8,641 nt of DNA, from the NCBI GenBank assembly GCA_035560935.1, contig DATMYQ010000146.1, positions 1 through 8,641 of the forward strand, read 5' to 3'. The notes under the pieces are model-generated. The model had not been told where the DNA came from and searched no databases. It worked only from the letters and a program-made list of their open reading frames with translations. Numbering within the stretch: the first letter of the stretch is position 1; each line of letters opens with the position of its first letter. A program made the translations under genes and the position numbers. This document shows, one piece after another, positions 6,531 through 8,641 of this stretch. Source of the DNA: DATMYQ01 sp035560935 (GTDB lineage: Bacteria > Bacillota > Negativicutes > Sporomusales > Sporomusaceae).

Positions 6531-7319
6531 ATGCCTTATTTACGTGTTTCACAGGCGGAAATCTATTTCGAAGAAATCGGAACCGGCGAGCCGGTAATCT
6601 TTTTTCATAATAGCTTTTCCCGGGGGATTCTTGCTTTTGCTGCTCAGTTTGCTGCCTTTCAGGGGGAGTTTCGCTGTTATTTTCCTGATTTTCGGGGGCA
6701 TGGACGGACAACGGCTGCGTTCTCTGACTGGTCGGTTCCCGGATTGGCCGATGATTTACCGGAACTTTTGTCAGGCTGGGGAATTGACCGGGCACACTTG
6801 GTGGGCTACAGCCTGGGCGGTGGCGTGGCTTTATATGCCGCCAGCCGCTATCCTGACCGAGTTCGGTCGTTGGTGACCATTGGCACGGCGGGCCGGGTAA
6901 CGGCGGCAATTGCCGCCAATGCGGCAGACTTCGCACCGGAACGGTTGCTGACGCTGCGGGGCCAGGAATATATTGATTTGCTAACCGCCAATCATTATTC
7001 CGCACTGAAGGGCGACTGGCAACAACTGGTAACAATGACCACGGAAAATTGGCGCAAGTTTCCGCAGCTTTCCACCGAGGAACTGGCTGCGATTACGGTG
7101 CCAACTTTGTTGATTGCCGGGGAGCAGGATCCTCTGGTTGGTCAGGAGGATCTGGAGTGGCTGGCTGGCCGGATCGGCAATGCTGTTTTTCATGTTATCC
7201 CTGGCGCCGGTCATGGGCCGCACACGGTCGGGGAACAGCCGGAACGCCTTAATCGGCTGATGCTGGATTTTTTACGGTCGGTTGCAGCGGACGGCCACGG
7301 ATCCGGAGAGGAAGGCTGA
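6531..7319 (+). CDS. Alpha/beta-fold hydrolase
   Basis: The 262-residue protein is a cytoplasmic alpha/beta hydrolase of the usual length. The catalytic triad can be read directly: Ser94 in the nucleophile elbow Gly-Tyr-Ser-Leu-Gly-Gly (92-97), Asp200 in Gly-Glu-Gln-Asp-Pro (198-201), and His228 in Gly-Ala-Gly-His-Gly-Pro (225-230). The strand before the oxyanion region ends in His26-Asn27 rather than the more common His-Gly. RGHGRT (55-60) is the conserved turn before helix A, and residues 130-180 form the cap. The substrate cannot be told from sequence. The ATG at 6531 has GGGAGGA (6518-6524) 6 nt upstream. It follows the STAS gene by 12 nt, which suggests one transcript and recalls the RsbQ hydrolase that works with the STAS-controlled sigma-B pathway of Bacillus. 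I see no specific RsbQ signature, so that link is only contextual. Confidence 0.85.
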   Translation: MPYLRVSQAEIYFEEIGTGEPVIFFHNSFSRGILAFAAQFAAFQGEFRCYFPDFRGHGRTTAAFSDWSVPGLADDLPELLSGWGIDRAHLVGYSLGGGVALYAASRYPDRVRSLVTIGTAGRVTAAIAANAADFAPERLLTLRGQEYIDLLTANHYSALKGDWQQLVTMTTENWRKFPQLSTEELAAITVPTLLIAGEQDPLVGQEDLEWLAGRIGNAVFHVIPGAGHGPHTVGEQPERLNRLMLDFLRSVAADGHGSGEEG

Positions 7320-7380
7320 AGGACAGCCGGTATGATTTAGCTGTCTTGAGGAAATAACCGTTATGTAGCAGGGGGAAACC

Positions 7381-8352
7381 ATGAATATTTCTGTGTTGGG
7401 CTGTGGCCGTTGGGGGACGTTTCTGGCTTGGTATGCCTGCCGTCTGGGACACCGGACGATGCTGTGGGGGCGGGAGAGTTCCCTGTCTTTGTCCGAGCTG
7501 GAAACACGGCGTGCCAATGAGTATCTGACGCTTCCCCGGCAACTGGAATTGAGCCGTTCGCTACCGACGGCTCTGGAGTTCGCCGAGGTGCTGGTGATTG
7601 CGGTCAGTGCCCAGCAACTGCGGACATTGGCGCGGCAACTGGCTTTGCAGGCTGCGGTGCAACGGCCGTTATATGTTTTATGTATGAAAGGACTGGAAGC
7701 CGGCAGCGGAAAACGGCTGACAGAAGTGTTTCGCGAAGAAACGGGACTGGCGGACACCGTGGGGGTTTGGGTGGGACCGGGACATGTTCAGGACTACTTG
7801 CGCGAAGTGCCCAATTGCATGGTTATGGATGCGGCGAACCCGGATACGGTCCGGCAGTTAGTAACCTGTTTCAACAGTCCGTTGATCCGGTTTTATTACG
7901 GTCAGGATCTGGTGGGCAACGAAGTGGGGGCGGCGGCGAAAAATGTCATGGGTATTGCCGCCGGTATGCTGGATGGCTTGGATTATGGCAGCCTGAAAGG
8001 GGCATTGATGGCTCGCGGCGCCCGGGAAGTGGCCCGGTTGGTTCAGGCCATGGGCGGCAGGGAATTAACCGCTTACGGTCTTAGCCACCTGGGAGATTAT
8101 GAGGCGACCCTGTTTTCGGCACACAGCAATAACCGGAGGTTTGGCGAAGCCTACGTCCGGGGTGTTCCGTTTCAAAAGCTGGCCGAAGGCGTGGCGACGC
8201 TGGAAGCGTTGCGGCAATTATCGGCGCGCTATCGGGTGGAGTTGCCGATCTGTGAAGCGATGCAGGTTATTCTGTCGAGTGGCCAGGCTCCCCGGGAGGT
8301 TTTGCTGGAATTGTTTTTACGACCGGTAAAATATGAATTTGACGGCGAATAA
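7381..8352 (+). CDS. gpsA: NAD(P)-dependent glycerol-3-phosphate dehydrogenase (GpsA family), somewhat divergent
   Basis: The 323-residue protein should reduce dihydroxyacetone phosphate to sn-glycerol 3-phosphate, the precursor of phospholipids. The N-terminal Rossmann domain opens with a dinucleotide motif Gly-Cys-Gly-Arg-Trp-Gly (7-12) followed by Thr, as in GpsA. Further landmarks are Cys-Met-Lys-Gly-Leu-Glu (101-106), Gly-Pro-Gly-His (132-135, usually Gly-Pro-Ser), and the Val-Gly-Asn-Glu-Val-Gly-Ala-Ala-Ala-Lys-Asn block (178-188) with the likely catalytic Lys187. LGDYEATLFS (237-246) and NRRFG (251-255) match the family's substrate-phosphate region. Length is near the family norm of about 330-340. 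Several usually invariant positions differ, so it could be a paralogue with altered specificity, but the Rossmann, lysine and NRRFG motifs argue for a working enzyme. The ATG at 7381 has AGGGGG (7370-7375) 5 nt upstream. The gene is last in the STAS-hydrolase cluster, 61 nt after the hydrolase. Confidence 0.87.
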   Translation: MNISVLGCGRWGTFLAWYACRLGHRTMLWGRESSLSLSELETRRANEYLTLPRQLELSRSLPTALEFAEVLVIAVSAQQLRTLARQLALQAAVQRPLYVLCMKGLEAGSGKRLTEVFREETGLADTVGVWVGPGHVQDYLREVPNCMVMDAANPDTVRQLVTCFNSPLIRFYYGQDLVGNEVGAAAKNVMGIAAGMLDGLDYGSLKGALMARGAREVARLVQAMGGRELTAYGLSHLGDYEATLFSAHSNNRRFGEAYVRGVPFQKLAEGVATLEALRQLSARYRVELPICEAMQVILSSGQAPREVLLELFLRPVKYEFDGE

Positions 8353-8385
8353 TGCAAAAACCTCCGAAATAAAGCCCGGAAACGA

Positions 8386-8422
8386 GAAAGAAGCAAAGGA
8401 AAAGATTCCTTTGCTTCTTTCG
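8386..8422 (+). repeat. 16-bp perfect inverted repeat (hairpin) downstream of gpsA
   Basis: Bases 8386-8401 (purine-rich, GAAAGAAGCAAAGG and two further A) are the exact reverse complement of 8407-8422, with a 5-nt AAAGA loop. The stem is nearly all purine on one strand and pyrimidine on the other. No T-run follows, so it is not a standard intrinsic terminator. It starts 34 nt after the gpsA stop and may stabilise the 3' end of the message, act as a processing site or help termination together with the hairpin at 8477. Confidence 0.75.
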
Positions 8423-8476
8423 GTGACGCGAGGTGTCCGTGTTAGAGGGGAAGTTGCAGTGAAAAGTGTATGTAAT

Positions 8477-8513
8477 ACAGGGAGTGGCCAGAGCCGCTTC
8501 CTGTTTGTTTTTT
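8477..8513 (+). terminator. Intrinsic terminator ending the STAS-hydrolase-gpsA unit
   Basis: ACAGGGAGTGGC (8477-8488) pairs with GCCGCTTCCTGT (8493-8504) in a 12-bp stem with two G-T wobbles and a CAGA loop. TTGTTTTTT (8505-8513) follows immediately. Stem, tight loop and T-tract make this a canonical rho-independent terminator, 124 nt after the gpsA stop codon. Confidence 0.92.
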
Positions 8514-8519
8514 CAGGAT

Positions 8520-8547
8520 TTCACGTCTTGAGGTTTAATGCTATAGT
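8520..8547 (+). promoter_or_regulatory. Candidate extended -10 promoter for a gene beyond the window
   Basis: TGCTATAGT (8539-8547) is an extended -10 element with a 5-of-6 match to TATAAT. TTCACG (8520-8525), 16 nt upstream of the hexamer, matches four of six -35 positions. It lies just after the terminator and no gene follows within the window, so the target is unknown. This is a sequence match only. Confidence 0.4.
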
Positions 8548-8628
8548 TAAATTATACGTAACGGTTATGACAAAAGTGTGACAGAAAAAATAAAATCAAG
8601 AGGACAGGAGAAGTAGACCAAGAAAATA

Positions 8629-8634
8629 TTGACA
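8629..8634 (+). promoter_or_regulatory. Possible -35 hexamer at the window edge
   Basis: A perfect TTGACA lies at 8629-8634. A -10 element at normal spacing would fall beyond the last base, so this cannot be confirmed. The same ATATTGACA string precedes the operon promoter at 2-10, which makes a second similar promoter plausible. Confidence 0.3.
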
Positions 8635-8641
8635 TATAAAC

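Noticed and set aside
7320..7347. Stem-loop between the hydrolase and gpsA (GACAGC 7322-7327 with GCTGTC 7340-7345, about 8 bp in total)
   Set aside because: A 12-nt loop and no T-run make it a poor terminator; it may only modestly affect read-through.
8333..8581. An 82-codon + strand open frame after gpsA
   Set aside because: It overlaps the gpsA end, runs through the 16-bp hairpin and the intrinsic terminator, and shows no family features or ribosome binding site.
1..8641. CRISPR arrays, insertion sequences, tRNA or rRNA genes, phage or defence genes
   Set aside because: No regularly spaced repeats, transposase-like frames, cloverleaf or rRNA-like segments were seen; every large + strand frame is assigned to a metabolic or STAS-type gene.

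Overview
The window reads as a piece of a Bacillota (low-GC Gram-positive lineage) chromosome. The signs are strong AGGAGG-type ribosome binding sites, a consensus housekeeping promoter, rho-independent terminators, a ykkC-family riboswitch and an Fe-S-rich, multi-subunit glutamate synthase typical of anaerobes. A Negativicutes/Clostridia-like anaerobe is my best guess, but no 16S or other marker is present. All seven genes are on the + strand, in two transcription units.

Region 1 (1-5449) is a riboswitch-controlled glutamate synthase operon. A perfect TTGACA-N17-TATAAT promoter (5-33) should start an RNA near position 40. The ~290-nt leader carries, in order, two interleaved 6-bp helices (43-73, possible pseudoknot or switch), a ykkC-family aptamer (about 89-199), and a terminator hairpin (181-237) that reuses the 3' strands of the aptamer. 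Closing the aptamer should therefore block termination, making a genetic ON switch. The subtype looks like the ppGpp class (2a) rather than guanidine-I or PRPP. This rests on the overall match to the PRPP/ppGpp pattern, an A at the position I recall as the specificity base, and the downstream glutamate synthase. Three tightly packed genes follow: a free-standing class II glutamine amidotransferase (329-1435), the FMN/Fe-S synthase core with an N-terminal two-cluster ferredoxin module (1423-3063), and a fusion of the GXGXG beta-helix domain, a GltD-like FAD/NAD(P) oxidoreductase and a C-terminal cysteine-rich ferredoxin module (3076-5391). Together they should make glutamate from 2-oxoglutarate and glutamine. 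A clean intrinsic terminator (5407-5449) closes the unit.

Region 2 (5450-8513) is a second putative operon: a STAS-domain protein with an unusual C-terminal domain resembling the cytoplasmic domain of cation diffusion facilitators (5569-6120), a second stand-alone STAS protein (6189-6518), an alpha/beta hydrolase (6531-7319) and a GpsA-type glycerol-3-phosphate dehydrogenase (7381-8352). The STAS proteins suggest signalling (anti-sigma antagonist-like), but no cognate kinase, phosphatase or sigma factor is in the window. The operon ends with a 16-bp perfect hairpin (8386-8422) and a canonical terminator (8477-8513). I found no convincing promoter in 5450-5568.

Region 3 (8514-8641) has no gene. 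It holds a candidate extended -10 promoter and, at the very edge, a TTGACA hexamer, so another leader or gene probably starts outside the window.

The most noteworthy items are the leader RNA (riboswitch plus unexplained 5' interleaved helices), the domain architecture of the third synthase gene, and the STAS/CDF-C-terminal-like protein, which lacks the usual phosphorylatable serine.
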